Source: Sceloporus undulatus
Taxonomy: Eukaryota > Chordata > Lepidosauria > Squamata > Phrynosomatidae
Length of the DNA stretch: 64,000 bases
Direction: 5' to 3'
Assembly: GCF_019175285.1 (NCBI RefSeq)
Contig: NC_056523.1
Span: forward strand, 199,079,196-199,143,195
Positions 12,095 to 22,032 of the stretch are shown here, piece by piece (within the stretch, counting starts at the first letter, position 1; each line of letters opens with the position of its first letter). The notes beneath the pieces are model-generated. The model was not told the DNA's origin. It saw only the letters and a list, made by a program, of their open reading frames with translations, and did not search any database. A program made the translations under genes and the position numbers.

Positions 12095-12310
12095 AAGTTG
12101 GAATAGAGGGCTCTGAATCTTATGGAATCTGGAGCAAACAGAAAGGTATTTTAATATGGTTTAAAAGGATATATGCTGCTTCTGGTGCTGAATGGGCCAG
12201 ATGTCATCCAGTCTGTTCACATGAGAACCAGAGTTTGGCCTGTGTGTCATCTGATCTCCCCACTGAAAGTATGGGGGAGGCCATTTTATTGGACTGTGCA
12301 GACATGGCCC
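12095..12310 (+). mobile_element. Right part of a TGTCTGCATTGG-end DNA element
   Basis: It has gagggctctgaatcttatgg, ggtgctgaatgggccagatg and the right end attggactgtgcagaca, matching 13673-14106 and 31803-32306 in order. Confidence 0.6.
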
Positions 12311-12540
12311 CCATACGTTTCACAGCTGACTGGGGTTGAATCTCTATTTCTCAGCACCCTGTATCACACAGGACTTCTGAAAACTGGAAATGAAAGCAAT
12401 GCTGTTACAAAAATGTAGCATGGTGCAATCCTATGTATGTCTAATACAACGTATATACATTCCCAGATCAGTACAGTATATATAAGATTGTAGCTATTAG
12501 TTGGAATCCTGTTGGTGATTTATACCAGTGTAACAGTCAC

Positions 12541-12770
12541 AGAGCCATTGTGGTGAAGTGGTTTGAGTATTGGACTATGACTCTGGAGACCAGGGTTCAA
12601 ATCTCTACTCATGAAAACCCACTGGGTGACCTTGGGCAAGTCACATCTCTCAGTCTTAGAGAAAGGCAAAGACAAACCCCTTCTGAACAAATCTTGCTAA
12701 GTAAACCCTGTGATATGTGCTCTGTAGGGTTGCTATAAGTCTGAAATGACTTGAAACAGATTGACAGAAT
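12541..12770 (+). repeat. ACA-type tRNA-derived SINE, full length
   Basis: A head with A box (gtggtgaagtggtttg) and B box (ggttcaaatct) is followed by gtgaccttgggcaagtcac and aaatcttgctaag, and the 3' part has tgacttgaaaca. It is the best example of the tRNA-like promoter in the window. Confidence 0.85.
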
Positions 12771-12774
12771 GTAA

Positions 12775-12977
12775 TGTCACACTATAGCACTGTGATTCTG
12801 CTTTAATTACCGTGGCCACATGCTGTGAAATCCTGAGATTGACAATTTAGGGAGGGACATTTGGAATTCTCAGCCAGAAAGCTCTAGTACTTCTCCAAAC
12901 AACAAACCCCTGGATTCCTTAGGATGTAGCCATGGCAGTTAAAGTGGAATCATAGTAGTATAATTGTGCAGTGTGAA
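12775..12977. mobile_element. Long palindromic MITE
   Basis: The left arm starts cacactatagcactgtgatt; the right arm ends aatcatagtagtataattg. The centre has gatgtagccatggcagttaa, the hallmark shared with 27938, 40425, 50137 and 56022. Confidence 0.65.
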
Positions 12978-13499
12978 AAGGCCTCAGAGGAAGTGGTAGC
13001 TGAAGGATGGCAGCAAAAGCTTCCTCATCAGGAGATAAAGCTGCCCTTCCAGCACCTGATGAACTCAGCAGTGCAGCTTTGTCTCCTATCAGGAGAGGTT
13101 TGCTCTGCTGTCTGCCATCATTACATTGCCCATGGCCCCTTTTCCTTTTCCTTTTTCATTTCCATTCCTTCTGCTCCTCTTCTTCCTACTCCATAATTAC
13201 ACTAAGAAATGGGAATTTGGCTGTTTTCTCCAGTCAGTGACTGGTAGCACTGTTCTTGGAGCATTATATCATTTGGTAAAGTGGGAAATGCATAGTGTTC
13301 CCATGTGTTTTCATTAGCATGAAAAAAAAATCTTTTAAATAACCTTAGTTTTTTGCAACTTGAATATAGAGGTTATTTTAGGGGAAGTTGCTATTAGGCC
13401 AAGTATTGAGGGACAGATGCTGTGAGGCAAGAGGGGGACCCTTTTTGGCTTTTCTGTGAACCCTGTCTGCTCTCTCTTGGAGGACAGAACCGTGTATGT

Positions 13500-13640
13500 C
13501 CAACAAACTCTCTTGGGTTTGAAGGCTTTCATGGCTGGCATCCATAGATTTTGTGGGTTTTTCGGGCTATGTGGCCATGTTCTAGAAGAGTTTATTCCTG
13601 ACATTTTGCCTGCATCTGTGGCTGGCATCTTCATAGAATG
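13500..13640 (-). repeat. Unassigned interspersed repeat
   Basis: The segment tgaaggctttcatggctgg then catccatagattttgtggg is the reverse complement of 61090-61138. The family is familiar from reptile genomes but I cannot name it safely. Confidence 0.5.
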
Positions 13641-13672
13641 GGTTCCCTAATATAATTTACTTCCTTATGTAC

Positions 13673-14106
13673 TGTCTACATTGGACAGGATACTCTGGGA
13701 GCAGCCTGGAGCATTCTACTCCTGGAGCTGAACTGATCTCCCCCTATTACCTTGGCCCTTCTTTCTGATGTGGGGCAGCTGTTTGCATGCATGTACTGCC
13801 CACCGTCAATGCCACCATGGCAAATCCTTATTTCTGAGGTCAGAACAAAGCACCCAGCTACAGTGCAATGCCTATGCCAATAGCTGCCCAGCATCAGAAA
13901 GGAGGGCTCCAGATATTCCAGGAAGATCTTGAGCAAAATGTTAGTTCATTTAATTTGTTTTAAGAGAGGTATTCCCTAGGTTTGTTGCTGAATGGCCTGG
14001 CATCATTTGGACTGTTTGCACCGGACTCACAGATTGTGCCTTACGTGGTCCGGACTCCGTGCCGAGGGGACAGGGGAAAGGCTGGTTTATTTGACCTATG
14101 CAGACA
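13673..14106 (+). mobile_element. Non-autonomous DNA element with TGTCTGCATTGGCCA-type ends
   Basis: The left end tgtctacattggacagg and the complement of the right end (tgtctgcataggtcaa) form an inverted repeat. Inside lie gagggctccagatattcc and gttgctgaatggcctgg, shared with copies at 6953, 12095 and 31803. About 434 bp, no coding capacity. The superfamily is unresolved because no convincing target duplication was found. Confidence 0.65.
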
Positions 14107-14689
14107 GAGTGTTATACAAAATATATACAAAAATTCAAGTTTCCTTACTTGTAGTTCTACAGTATTTATATGTACGTTAGTCAAAGCTGCATATTCCATA
14201 ATTTCTTTAATTTTATTTTTGAATAATTTCCAGGAACTCCCCTCATCCCCTGATTACTGTTCTTGAAAACAGACCTGACTGCTGGCCCATTCTTCTGCAG
14301 CACTTGACAACATTTTTCCAACATTGCCCAGACAGGTAGGAAAAAGCAGCCTCTATGTGCATCATCTGAGCATGAGGGAATGAATATACCATACCACTGG
14401 CAACACAAAATCCCTGAGCCGTAAGACAGGCAGAAAGTGTATTTCTACATGTACATCTGTAAAGATGCAATATGTTCATCTGTAAAGATGTGTGTAATTT
14501 TCCTCTATTCATTGTAAACATCTTGGGAGAAGAAATTGGGGTACAAGAACAAGTAAATACCTTGCATCTGCCTTCTAACTTTTCTCTTCAACATGGTGCA
14601 TCATTCTTCCAGTTCCTTAGTAGCAAGGGGTGGATGTGACCTAAAATTGTCAAGTGTGTTTGTGTCACATGACTTTAGTGCCTACAAGG

Positions 14690-15060
14690 TACTACAAGGC
14701 AAGGGTTGCAGGGGTATAACTATGGCAGGTGGGGAGCAAAATGAGGGTGTTGCTGCCAAAAACAAGAATTCTGCCCTTCCAATTTTTCCTTCAATCCCCA
14801 GTTTTCTAGCACTGTAGAAACTTAAAACTTCATGTGAACATTTAAAAACATATTTTAGACATCCAAAGAAAACGGGCAGGCAAAGTTACCAAGGGAATGC
14901 GAACACAGCCAACAGAAGAGTTCTTGGTGTGAATGATTTTCAGTGTGTCACTTAGTGCTGGAAACTTTGGGACTGAAGGAAAATTTCATGGGGGGAGAGG
15001 GACAGATTTCTTATTTAGGCGGAAGAATCCTCATTTTGCCTGTCCTGTAGCTACATCTCA
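14690..15060 (+). repeat. Unassigned repeat, copy 1
   Basis: The segments ttcaatccccagttttctag, gaacatttaaaaac, gcgaacacag and gaaaatttcatgggggg recur in the same order at 22880-23455. No coding frame or terminal repeat was recognised. Confidence 0.55.
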
Positions 15061-15120
15061 AGGTATTGTATCCACTTGAGGTTTTGCATTAGCAAATTGA
15101 AATTATTCTGATTTGAGGTG

Positions 15121-15558
15121 TTGACCAGCTGGAGCATGTCCAGAGGAGGGTGACCAAAATGGTGAAAGGTCTGGAAGCCATGCCTTATGAGGAGTGGCTT
15201 AGGGAGCTGGATATGTTTAGCCTGGGTAAGAGAAGGTTAAGAGTTCATATGATAACCATGTTTAAATATTTGAAAGGGTGTCATATGGAGAATGGAGCAA
15301 GTTTGTTTTCTGCTGCTTCAGAAAACAGGACATGTGGCAATGAATTCAAACTACAGAAAAAGAGATTCTTAAACATTAGGAAGAACTTCCAGACGGTAAG
15401 AGCTGTTCGACAGTGTAATATGCTGCCTTAGAGAGTGGTGGAATTTCCTTCTTTGGAAGTTTTTGGCCATCTGTCAGGGCAGGAGTGCTTGAATTGTGTA
15501 TTCCTACATGGTAGAGGGTTGGACTTGATGGTTCTTCCAACTCTATGATTGTATGAGG
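15121..15558 (+). mobile_element. CR1 LINE 3' end
   Basis: It reads the end of the CR1 reverse-transcriptase frame (LEHVQRRVTKMVKGLE-like residues near 15130, then EEWLRELDMFSLGKRRLR) and the UTR, ending ggacttgatggttcttccaa and ctctatgattgtatga. It is frameshifted and 5'-truncated. Confidence 0.9.
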
Positions 15559-16092
15559 TGGAGCACTTGCATTTTGTCTCTCATCTACCTAGTGCTGTTC
15601 CTTATACCACTTGGAAAACTGCTCCTTATGCTTGGGGACTCCACAGAACAATAGTAGTAGGTTGTTGTTGTTGTTGTTGGGCTATAGGCCATTCAGCTAC
15701 CAAATCAAAAATTACAACATAGAATAAATGGCATACTGTAAGTCTATGGTAGGAGGGAAATGGTGCAAATTGATATCTTTGTGCTTTTTGTATTTAGACA
15801 TGTTTGCGCTCAGTGTAAAGGGTTACAATGCCAATACTCCTTTTCCTGCCACCTCTATTGAGTTTATACCCTACACTTGTGCATAAGAGCTCATTATAGA
15901 TAACAATCTAATAGTAATATTAAATCTAATAGTTAAAATTGTTAAAAACATTTCCCATTTTCTTAATTAACCTATTTTGGTTATTACATCAGCAAAGTTA
16001 CACATGTTGTGATAAAAACTTTGTTTATTTCCTTGTTCTCCTTCTGCGTTGGGGTTCCATATTGTTGATCAAGTACATTTCTTCAACTGCAG

Positions 16093-16297
16093 CACAGAAA
16101 ATTCCTGTGTTTCTATAATGAGGCCATTTCTAAGGTACCTCTACTGTGAGCCTTGCCAGCTGCGAGAACATGCTGAATTACGGATGGCCCTACTTCGAGT
16201 CTTGCTTCAGCCACATGAGCCTGGGAGCAAAGAAGAACCCACTGCCCTCGAGTGCCACCTCCTTCAGCTGTTTTGTGACTTGGTTCCACATCGTCAG
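16093..16297 (+). CDS. FOCAD: FOCAD exon (about human residues 166-234)
   Basis: The acceptor is ttcttcaactgcag just before 16093; the donor is CAG|gtgaga after 16297. The first base completes a codon from the preceding, unseen exon, then 68 codons follow. The residues include SCVSIMRPFLRYLYCEPCQL and end LFCDLVPHRQ; the human counterparts I recall are SCIQIMAPFLWYLYCEPSQL and LCCDIVPCLQ. The segment is leucine-rich and helical, as expected of an ARM-like scaffold. An open frame extends upstream to an ATG at 16049, but that part reads intron and does not match the family. The first-exon boundary is the least certain of the set, because the residues just before it have no counterpart here. Confidence 0.9.
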
Positions 16298-16684
16298 GTG
16301 AGAGTTCCTGCCATACTCCTCATGTATGTTATAAGAGCACTTGACTTAGTGGAGATAGAGCAGACCAGCCAAAACCTTTCAGCTGTCTGAGGCAAAGAAC
16401 AGGATGACATTTTCCCACATCCCTGCCACTGTTCCATGTACATAAACCAACTGGACTAATTGTTGTGATTGTTGTTGTTGTGTTGCCACTTAGAGGATTC
16501 AGCTATGGGTCTAGGATACCCTCAGCCACTTCCAGAGTATTATGGGTTATGCAGAAATGGCGATAGACTAGATTTTTACTCCTTGGTGTCACATGGTGTG
16601 TGTGTGTGGGGGGAGCTTCTGGCCAGAAGGGCAGATACATTGTGCTAACCATGTATGACTAGTTCTCTTCTGTCCTTTCTCCAG
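16298..16684 (+). other. FOCAD: FOCAD intron, 387 bp
   Basis: This short intron carries small simple-sequence tracts (TTG near 16465, GT near 16597) and no recognised mobile element. Confidence 0.9.
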
Positions 16685-16891
16685 GTAAAAGATCTGCCAC
16701 AGGTCACAGAGACACTGCTTTTTCTGCAAGAGTTATTCCAGAGTCTGCTACGCTACCCTAATGTTTGGAAAATACAGTTATGCCAGCTCTCCCTGCAACT
16801 TCTGTGCTTCTGTGAGGTTTCCCTGCAGAGCACAGGGGAATGTTCATCTTTAATTTGCTTAATGGAAGAAAATGTGGAGCTTCTGAAAGAG
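16685..16891 (+). CDS. FOCAD: FOCAD exon, 69 codons, phase 0 at both ends
   Basis: The acceptor is ctgtcctttctccag and the donor GAG|gtaggt. The product runs from VKDLPQVTETLLFLQELF to CLMEENVELLKE. The human counterpart starts VKDLIQTTEAMMFIEEV and ends LLEHSVELLKE, so length and ends agree. The core SLQLLCFCEVSL closely matches human SLQLLCVSEVSL, and GECSS is shared. It is separated from the previous exon by only 387 bp, the shortest intron in the window. Sequence away from the hydrophobic repeat positions has diverged, as is usual for the N-terminal third of this protein. Being symmetric (207 bp, phase 0-0), it could be skipped without shifting the frame, but nothing here shows that it is. 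Confidence 0.93.
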
Positions 16892-17227
16892 GTAGGTACT
16901 GAAGAGAGAACTAATTTATAAAGATGCAGCATCTATTTAAGATAGCAGTTTGCAGACTGCTTAAGGTAATGGGGTGGAACCATTTTCAGTCCAGAGGGCC
17001 ACATTTCAGAAGAGTTCAATTTCAGATAAGTTCTTCAAGGCTGCATTCTAATGGTGGATGGGAAAAAAGGCACAACTGTGGGACCAAAATCTACTACTTG
17101 GAACTTTTTCTACTGGTTTAAGAAAATCTCAGAAGAGACATTTCAGTCTTTTTTAGAATGGTAAAATATCCATAGAAAAACTAGAAAACCATAAAGCAGT
17201 AGTGTCATAGGGAAAAGGGGTGGCTTC

Positions 17228-17662
17228 ATTGTTATTGTGTGCTTTGAGTCATTTTTGAGCTATGGCGACCCTATGAAGGAGGCCTGGTGGCGCCATGGTA
17301 CTGCAGTCACAAAGTTGTGAGTTCGATCCCAGGGCTCCAAGGTTGACTCAGCCTTCCAAACTTTCATAGGTCGGTAAAATGAGTACCCAGCTTGCTGGGG
17401 GTAATTGGCTTACAAATTGTAAACTACTTAGAGAGTGCTGGGTCCACTATTAAGTGTTATAGAAATATAAATGCTATTGCTATTGCTACCAAGGGATTTT
17501 CTTGGCAAGATTTGTTCAGAGGGGGTTTGTTTTTGCTTTCCCCTAAGGGTGGGAGAGTGTGACTTACCCAAGGACATCAAATGGGCTTTTGTGACTGACC
17601 AGAGATTAGTTCCAGAGTACTAGTCTAGTAGTAGAACTACTACACCATACTGGCTCTTGTGG
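17228..17662 (-). repeat. ACA-type SINE split by another SINE
   Basis: The complement of the 3' half is at 17228-17277 (gttattgtgtgctttgag); the rest is at 17488-17662 (ttcttggcaagatttgttc to ccatactggctc). The gap is filled by the element at 17278-17487. Confidence 0.8.
17278..17487 (+). repeat. tRNA-headed SINE with ATTGCT tail, inserted in an ACA-SINE
   Basis: The head ggcctggtggcgccatgg with B box gagttcgatccc is followed by ggtcggtaaaatgagtacc, cagcttgctgggggtaa and a tail tgctattgctattgct. It is a widespread squamate SINE type distinct from its host copy. Confidence 0.75.
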
Positions 17663-17789
17663 CCCCATTAGAGGAATTAAAAATGACTGGATTGGAATGC
17701 CAATAGGGCAGGATTTGGTCCCAGGGTCTAAAGTTATTTGTTCCTGGTTTTGCTTTCTGGTGCACATTCTGGTATAAATATTATGGGTA

Positions 17790-18675
17790 ATGGAGCGCAC
17801 CAGGGAGTTCCAAAATAAAATCAGCATGTTCTTTATAGACAATAGCAAAGCTTTTGATTGCATAGATCATGAAAGGCTATGGAACGCCCTTAAAGACATG
17901 GGAGTACCAACACATCTGATAGTCTTGATGAGGAATCTTTACTCGGGACAAGAGGCTACCAAGAGGACAGAACATGGAGAAATAGGATGGTTCCCAATTG
18001 GCAAAGGAGTCAGCCAAAGATGCATCTTACCACCCTACTTGTTCAACTTATATGCAGAACATATTATAAGAAAAGCAGGCTTGGACACAGAAGAAGGAGG
18101 AATGAAAATAGGAGGAAGGAATATCAGTAGTCTGAGATATGCAGATGATACCATAATACTAGCAGAAAACCTCAAAGACCTGGAACAACTACTAAGAAAG
18201 ATTGAGAAAGAAAGTGTAAAGGCAGGCCTATTGTTGAACAAAAATATTGACCACAGAGAACCTACACAAATTTGAATTAGACAACAAAAAATAGAAATAG
18301 TAAAAGAATTCTCATACCTGGGATCAAACATTGATAGAAATGGAGACTGCAGCCAGGAAATCAGAAGAAGATAAAGAATGAGAAGGACAGCTATGAATGA
18401 ACTTGAGAAGATCCTAAAATGCAAGGATATACAACTGAGCACAAAAGTCAGAATCGTACAAGCCATTGTAATCCCTGTTGCCGTGTATGTATGTGAGGGC
18501 TGGACAATTAAGGAGGATAGAAAGAAAATCAACTCATTTGAAATGTGGTGCTGGAGAAGAGTGCTAAGGATTCCATGGACAAAAAGACCAAAAAATAGGT
18601 CCTGGAGCAGATCAAGCCAGAAATCTCCCTAGAAGCCAAGATGACAAAATTCGGGTTGTCGTACTTTGAACACAT
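17790..18675 (+). mobile_element. BovB/RTE-clade LINE, reverse-transcriptase and 3' ORF part
   Basis: The frame from 17790 reads FIDNSKAFDCIDHERLWNAL, then HLIVLMRNLYSGQEATKRT, IGKGVSQRCILPPYLFNLYA and LRYADDTIILAE. YADD, the catalytic box, is at 18138-18149. A TGA at 18273 and a TAA at 18372 lie in the same frame; it continues LEKILKCKDIQLSTKVRIVQ, EGWTIKE and FEMWCWRRVLRIPWTKR. A frame change near 18600 moves to LEQIKPEISLEAKMTKFGLS. The 5' endonuclease part is absent. BovB is the RTE LINE noted for transfer between squamates and ruminants. The copy stops at 18675, where another LINE has inserted, and resumes at 19519. Confidence 0.92.
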
Positions 18676-19518
18676 GTGTTTATCACCTAACATTATATGC
18701 TGAGCTTGGTCTGGATACACTCGAGACCACAGCTTGGTTGATGGCGTGCAAATCTTGGCTTAAAATCCATTATAGACCAAATAGATCTAGTCTAATTTGG
18801 TTTCTTTTATCTGATAATTATTATACTAACTGGTCAAAAATCTATGAAGATAAATTAAAATTAAAGGGCCTAAGTCTGGACTCTCTACTCCTCCTAACTG
18901 AGGAGGAGTGCCTCAAGACAATTAAGGATTGTTTATTGAGTTGGGATTACAAGATGACTTACTCCACTCCTCCCAGAGTGTGCTCCCCTTCTGTATTTGG
19001 CATTCCCCCCTATTGTGGCGAGATGCCAAAGTACTTTCAATCATTGTCCCTTCAGGCTTCGAGCAAAGCTTTCCTTTTTGCAAGGTTGAATATTCACCCT
19101 TCCTGTGTCACCAGGGGTAGATATTTGAGGATCCCTTTTGCAAATCGAATATGTATATGTGAACTATCTCCAGATACTCTCCAACATATTATATTTCTTT
19201 GCCCGCTCTATCAAAAACCGAGAGCGAAATTGCTAAAGAAACTATTGGAAATGAACTATTGCTTAACGGATATAACTTTAGTACATTTATTGGAGGATTG
19301 TAATGTACAGATTACACAATTGATGGCCAATTTTCTAATGGAGGCAACAAAAATCTGGTACAAATTAAATAATGGCTAGAGTTTAGTGTTAGATGATTTT
19401 AAGGATGATAAATTTTAAAGTATTCATGTAGACTATTTTAGTTAATTTTGTATTGTATTGTTTGTTGTATATTGTCTATTGAGATGCCTAATAAAGGTTG
19501 ATGAATGAATGAATGAAA
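18676..19518 (+). mobile_element. LINE 3' end with intact C-terminal ORF, inserted in BovB
   Basis: The 9-bp duplication tgaacacat lies at 18667-18675 and 19519-19527. The insert carries an open frame of about 235 codons ending at 19379 with KIWYKLNNG, including NWSKIYEDKLKLKGLSL and a Cys/His cluster CICELSPDTLQHIIFLCPLY like the C-terminal zinc knuckle of several LINE ORF2 proteins. The UTR ends aataaaggttgatgaatgaa with a GAAT repeat tail. It is 5'-truncated before the reverse-transcriptase core. The clade is uncertain (Vingi/I-like or L2-like). No stop in the coding part suggests it is younger than the BovB it broke. Confidence 0.8.
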
Positions 19519-19735
19519 TGAACACATCATGAGAAAGTATGAGTCATTGGAAAAAATAGTAATGCTAGGAAAGGTAGAGGGAAGTAGAAAGGGAGGAAGG
19601 CCACATGCAAGATGGATGGACTCTATTAAAGAGATCATGAGTCTGAGTTTTCAGGAGTTGAGCAGAGCAGTGGAGGACAGAGGGTTGGAGATGTCTCATC
19701 AGCAGGGTTGCAACAAAACACATTAAAGCAATATC
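19519..19735 (+). mobile_element. BovB/RTE LINE, C-terminal remainder
   Basis: It continues the interrupted copy: HIMRKYESLEKIVMLGKVEG, then RKGGRPHARWMDSIKEI and LSRAVEDRG. These match the C-terminal SLEKTLMLGKIEG and RMRWLDGI blocks known from ruminant BovB. The frame ends at 19726. Confidence 0.9.
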
Positions 19736-20260
19736 AAACTGACACTAATAGCCCAGAGAAGATGTAGAAATACTGGAACCCAAAGGATTATTGGTGAAAA
19801 GCTTTTTCAAGTTTAGCAGTTAAGAGAACCTTTGGCCTATTTTTGGGACGAGGGACATTTGGCCTTCCAGCTTTTAGGAGTATTACTATCATCATCAGTT
19901 GGCCATGCTGTGTGGGGCTGATGGGTGTTATAAGTCAAAATAACTGGAGGACCTCATTCATGTCCTAGCACTGAGTTCATCCATATGGAATAAGACAAAC
20001 AACAAAGTTAAAAGGAAACAGTGCCCTAACGTTCCTACACTGTGTAGAGTTGTTCGTAATAAACAAACTATTGGCCTGTTAGTGAGACATTTGGTCCATT
20101 TATCTCAGTGTTGTCTTCAGTGACTAGTAGTAGTTTTGAAGGTTAGAGATTGAAGACTTTCCTATCCCTCCTTTGAGCTTGGGCCCATGTGTGAAAGCCA
20201 AGAGTCTCAGCTTCCGCCACTCTGCAGGATGCTCATAATTTCTCAAAAATCTTTCTAGAG

Positions 20261-20450
20261 CAAGGGTTCCCAACCTTTTTGATTTGTGGAACCCCTATTT
20301 AGAATCAGTTTCTATGGCGGAGCCCCTTAGAGGCCAGCCCTATGTCTTACAAGTTAATGGTGTTCAGGAGTAATGTTACTAGGATGTGTGTGTGAGGAAG
20401 ATGGGGTAGATTGTAACACCTGGGAAGTGCACATGGAGCAGAACCCCCTG
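20261..20450. mobile_element. hAT-type MITE
   Basis: The left end caagggttcccaacctttt pairs with the right end agcagaaccccctg, inverted. The flanks TTCTAGAG (20253-20260) and CTCTAGAC (20451-20458) form an imperfect 8-bp duplication around TCTAGA, typical of hAT elements. Confidence 0.75.
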
Positions 20451-21024
20451 CTCTAGACCAGGGGTAGGCAACCTTTTGGAGCCGGGGGCTGGGTTGGTGT
20501 CCCTCAGACAAGTCGGGGGGCCGAAGCTGGGGGGTGGAGCTTCCACCCTCTGGGGCGGGGCTGCATGCTGGGGGCGGAGCTTCCACCTTCCGGGGCAGAG
20601 CCACCCTCCAGGGCAGAGCCTCCACCGAAGCCCTGCAAGGAGGAGGAGGTGTGTGCCCACCCTCTCCTCCTCGGTCCTTTTCTGGACAAACACCCCCAAC
20701 CTGCATTCCAAAACACACACAACAGCACAGTTGTGCATTTCACATGGCTTTACTTAACATGACCTCTTGCATATTTCAGAGGCTTATTCCATAACCAAAC
20801 CCCTTGGGTTTAACACTTAGCATGGTTTAACATGGCTATGCATATTGAACATGTCAAGGTGGTTTCACCGTTCTTGGACCAAGTGTACTTCTCAGAAATG
20901 TGTACTTGGTCAAGGGACTTTGGTTTTTCTTCACTGCGCATGGGTTTGTAAAAATCACAGCAATTTACATTGGCCTTGCCTCAGAGGCTTTCTGATATCA
21001 GTATCACCATTAAAGAACCAAAAA

Positions 21025-21460
21025 CACACAGAAAAGGCACTTTGGAAAGTCACACTCTCTTGGCTTCAGAAACAGTGCGTGCATGCCTCTCAAGCTGACT
21101 CATATCATTATTATCATCATCATCATCATCACCACACTATCATTGTCAAAGCAAGGGAGACTTGTTAGCATTAAAAGCACACAAAACACACTTTGCAAGG
21201 TGACACTCTCTCAGCTTCTGAAACAGTAGTTGCATGCTTCTCAAGCTGACTCATCATCATCACCACCACACTATCATTGTCAAAGCAAGGGAGACTTGTT
21301 AGCATTAAAAGCACACAAAACACACTTTGGAAGGTGACACTCTCTTGGCTTCAGAAACAGTGCCTCCATGCCTCTCAAGCTGGCTTATATCATCATCGTC
21401 ATCATCAATATCATCATCATCACGCTATCATTGTCAAAGCAGGGAGACTTGTTAGCAATT
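21025..21460 (+). repeat. Three tandem ~140-bp units with ATC microsatellites
   Basis: The units begin near 21025, 21172 and 21308. Each has a cacacaaaacacactttgg-like start, gacactctct, cctctcaagctg, an ATC tract, then ctatcattgtcaaagca and gacttgttagca. Confidence 0.85.
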
Positions 21461-21511
21461 AAAAAGAATGCAAAATAAAACAAAAAAACCCATGTGGCCT
21501 CTGGCCACTCA

Positions 21512-21735
21512 CCACCTTCTCCTCTTCCTCCTCCTGCTGCCCCCATCTCCTCTTCCTCCTCCTGCTCTTCCTCTCTCCTCTTCCTCCTCCTGCTGCCCCC
21601 ATCTCCTCTTCCTCTCTCCTCTTCCTCCTCCTGCTGCCCCATCTCCTCTTCCTCCTCTTCCTCCTGCTGCTGCCTCCTCCTGCTCTTCCTCCCTCCTCTT
21701 CCTCCTCCTCCTCTTCTTTCTTCTCCTCCCCCCTC
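21512..21735 (+). repeat. Pyrimidine-rich (CCTCTT/TCCTCC) tract
   Basis: About 220 bp are almost pure C/T apart from periodic TGCTGC interruptions. The tract produces long Ser/Pro-rich and Glu/Arg-rich chance frames on the two strands. Confidence 0.95.
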
Positions 21736-21930
21736 CTCCATGTGCCGTGCGGCCTGGGGGCAGGACGGAGGAGACAGAGGAGGAGGTGGGCAGCGCGGGG
21801 CCGCGCGGGGAGGCAGGGAGGGCCGTGCGGAGCTGCGCAGAGCCCCGCGGGGAAGCGGGGAGGGCGGTGCCGGTCTTCATCCTTTGCCTCCTCCACCCCA
21901 GGCCGCGCGGCCCTCCTCTTCCTCCTCCTC

Positions 21931-22032
21931 CGCCATTTTGTTTTTCAAAATGGCGGTGAAGTCTCGCGCGACCTTTCCCGTCCTGGGAAAGGTCGCACGA
22001 GACTTCGGCCGCCATTTTGAAAAATAAAATGG
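21931..22032. repeat. CpG-rich inverted repeats with ATGGCGG/CCGCCAT arms
   Basis: A short hairpin (cgccattttg at 21931, caaaatggcg at 21946) overlaps a larger one: 21946-21979 pairs with 21985-22019 across five bases, with two mismatches and one extra base. Four copies of the GCCATTTT/AAAATGGC core resemble YY1 sites. Confidence 0.85.

Larger units (their letters stand above)
1..16092 (+). other. FOCAD: FOCAD intron (5' end outside window)
   Basis: No coding exon was recognised here. The intron contains ACA-type SINEs, a long L2 LINE, Tigger-like and GC-rich MITEs, CR1 pieces and palindromic elements, listed separately. In 862-1827, 2236-2800, 3035-3857, 6000-6390, 7745-8100, 9170-10085, 11455-11700, 12985-13495, 14110-14685 and 15565-16090 I see only AT-rich intronic sequence, with a short GTT repeat at 15661-15680. 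Confidence 0.8.

Noticed and set aside
12541-12770. tRNA gene, suggested by A and B box-like motifs (also at 640, 17278, 44757 and others)
   Set aside because: No cloverleaf can be completed; the motifs are the tRNA-derived heads of SINEs with common 3' bodies.
1-16092. miR-491, which lies in a FOCAD intron in human
   Set aside because: I looked for the mature core gtggggaaccc and its hairpin and did not find it. The human locus is in an earlier intron and may be mammal-specific.
18035-18532. 165-codon frame on the - strand
   Set aside because: It is the shadow of the BovB reverse-transcriptase frame on the other strand.
21172-21460. CRISPR-like array, because of regularly repeated units
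   Set aside because: Three long (~140 bp) tandem units with microsatellite cores in a vertebrate transposon; there is no short repeat with unique spacers.
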